Shown here piece after piece: positions 63,758-64,000 of a DNA stretch of 64,000 bases (positions are counted from its first letter, which is position 1; every line of letters starts with the position of its first letter). The position numbers were made by a program, and so were the translations under genes. Source of the DNA: Porphyra umbilicalis (Eukaryota; Rhodophyta; Bangiophyceae; Bangiales; Bangiaceae); NCBI GenBank assembly GCA_002049455.2, contig KV919087.1, forward strand, positions 1 to 64,000. Reading direction: 5' to 3'. The notes below the pieces were generated by a model. The model ran no database searches and had not been told where the DNA came from. It saw nothing but the letters and a program-made list of their open reading frames with translations.

Positions 63758-64000
63758 TGTGAAGTGAGCGGTTGTTTGGTGGATGCATTGCTTTACTCGA
63801 GAGCGCTCTGAGGCGCGAGGTCAGCAGGCTCTTAAACCCTCCGTGTGCCTCTCTCGCCAGGTTCTGCCGGCGCACCCCCCGCCAGCGCAGTGCTCCCTCT
63901 CTTGGAGGGTACATGCTCTCACTACTTTACAAATCGCGACGCCCCTCGATGACCACACGAGAATCTCCCCGAGCTCAGCTCCAGAAGGAGCTGCCGTCAA
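63758..64000 (-). repeat. 5' LTR of element E, partial
   Basis: First 243 of about 398 bases; the rest lies beyond the window. Confidence 0.88.

Larger units (their letters stand above)
58230..64000 (-). mobile_element. Ty1/copia LTR retrotransposon E, broken, running off the window
   Basis: 3' LTR at 58230-58627 (398 bp, TG...CA). The 5' LTR begins at 63758 and is cut by the window edge after 243 bp. The interior is close to elements D and C and is broken by about three lesions. It is inserted into the SANT/NAM-type gene, with left-flank bases gcggg (58225-58229) as the candidate target duplication. The right flank is not visible. Confidence 0.9.

Overview
The window looks like nuclear DNA of a GC-rich, intron-poor eukaryote. 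The best guess is a red alga of the Porphyra/Pyropia type. This is an inference from three things: the very high GC, a secreted protein with a Hedgehog-type (Hog) Hint domain (a class known in red algae), and dense Ty1/copia elements. Nothing bacterial, organellar or CRISPR-like was seen. GC richness keeps many reading frames open by chance, so most long frames are not taken as genes.

Layout. 1-4 kb: a SANT/Myb-like gene with a NAM-associated-type tail (minus strand, one in-frame stop, running off the left edge), beside a very repetitive Gly/Pro/Ala-rich reading frame. 4-19 kb: gene-poor DNA holding a Hog/Hint protein (6.4-7.6 kb), a secreted seven-module Cys-rich protein (10.0-10.7 kb), and several small inverted-repeat DNA elements (MITEs and foldbacks). 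19.9-24.8 kb: copia element A, whole and young, lying directly upstream of a Ulp1/C48-protease-like reading frame (24.8-27.1 kb). 28-29.7 kb: a membrane-anchored staphylococcal-nuclease-like gene. 30.3-36.0 kb: copia element B, broken, with a MITE inside it. 38.6-42.6 kb: a frame-damaged KDZ-like DNA transposase with Zn-binding clusters. 43.7-55.6 kb: copia element C with copia element D nested inside it. 56.0-58.2 kb: a second SANT/NAM-type gene, cut by copia element E (58.2 kb to beyond the right edge).

The five copia elements form two lineages. A and B have pol ending close to the 3' LTR. C, D and E carry an extra 0.65-0.9 kb between pol and the 3' LTR, and that segment holds several copies of a palindrome private to each element. 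All five share a primer-binding site complementary to the anticodon arm of initiator tRNA-Met, as in Drosophila copia and yeast Ty5. The palindrome arrays are the most unusual signal in the window. About half the window is retroelement. Host genes survive in the gaps, and two of them abut or are interrupted by copia insertions.
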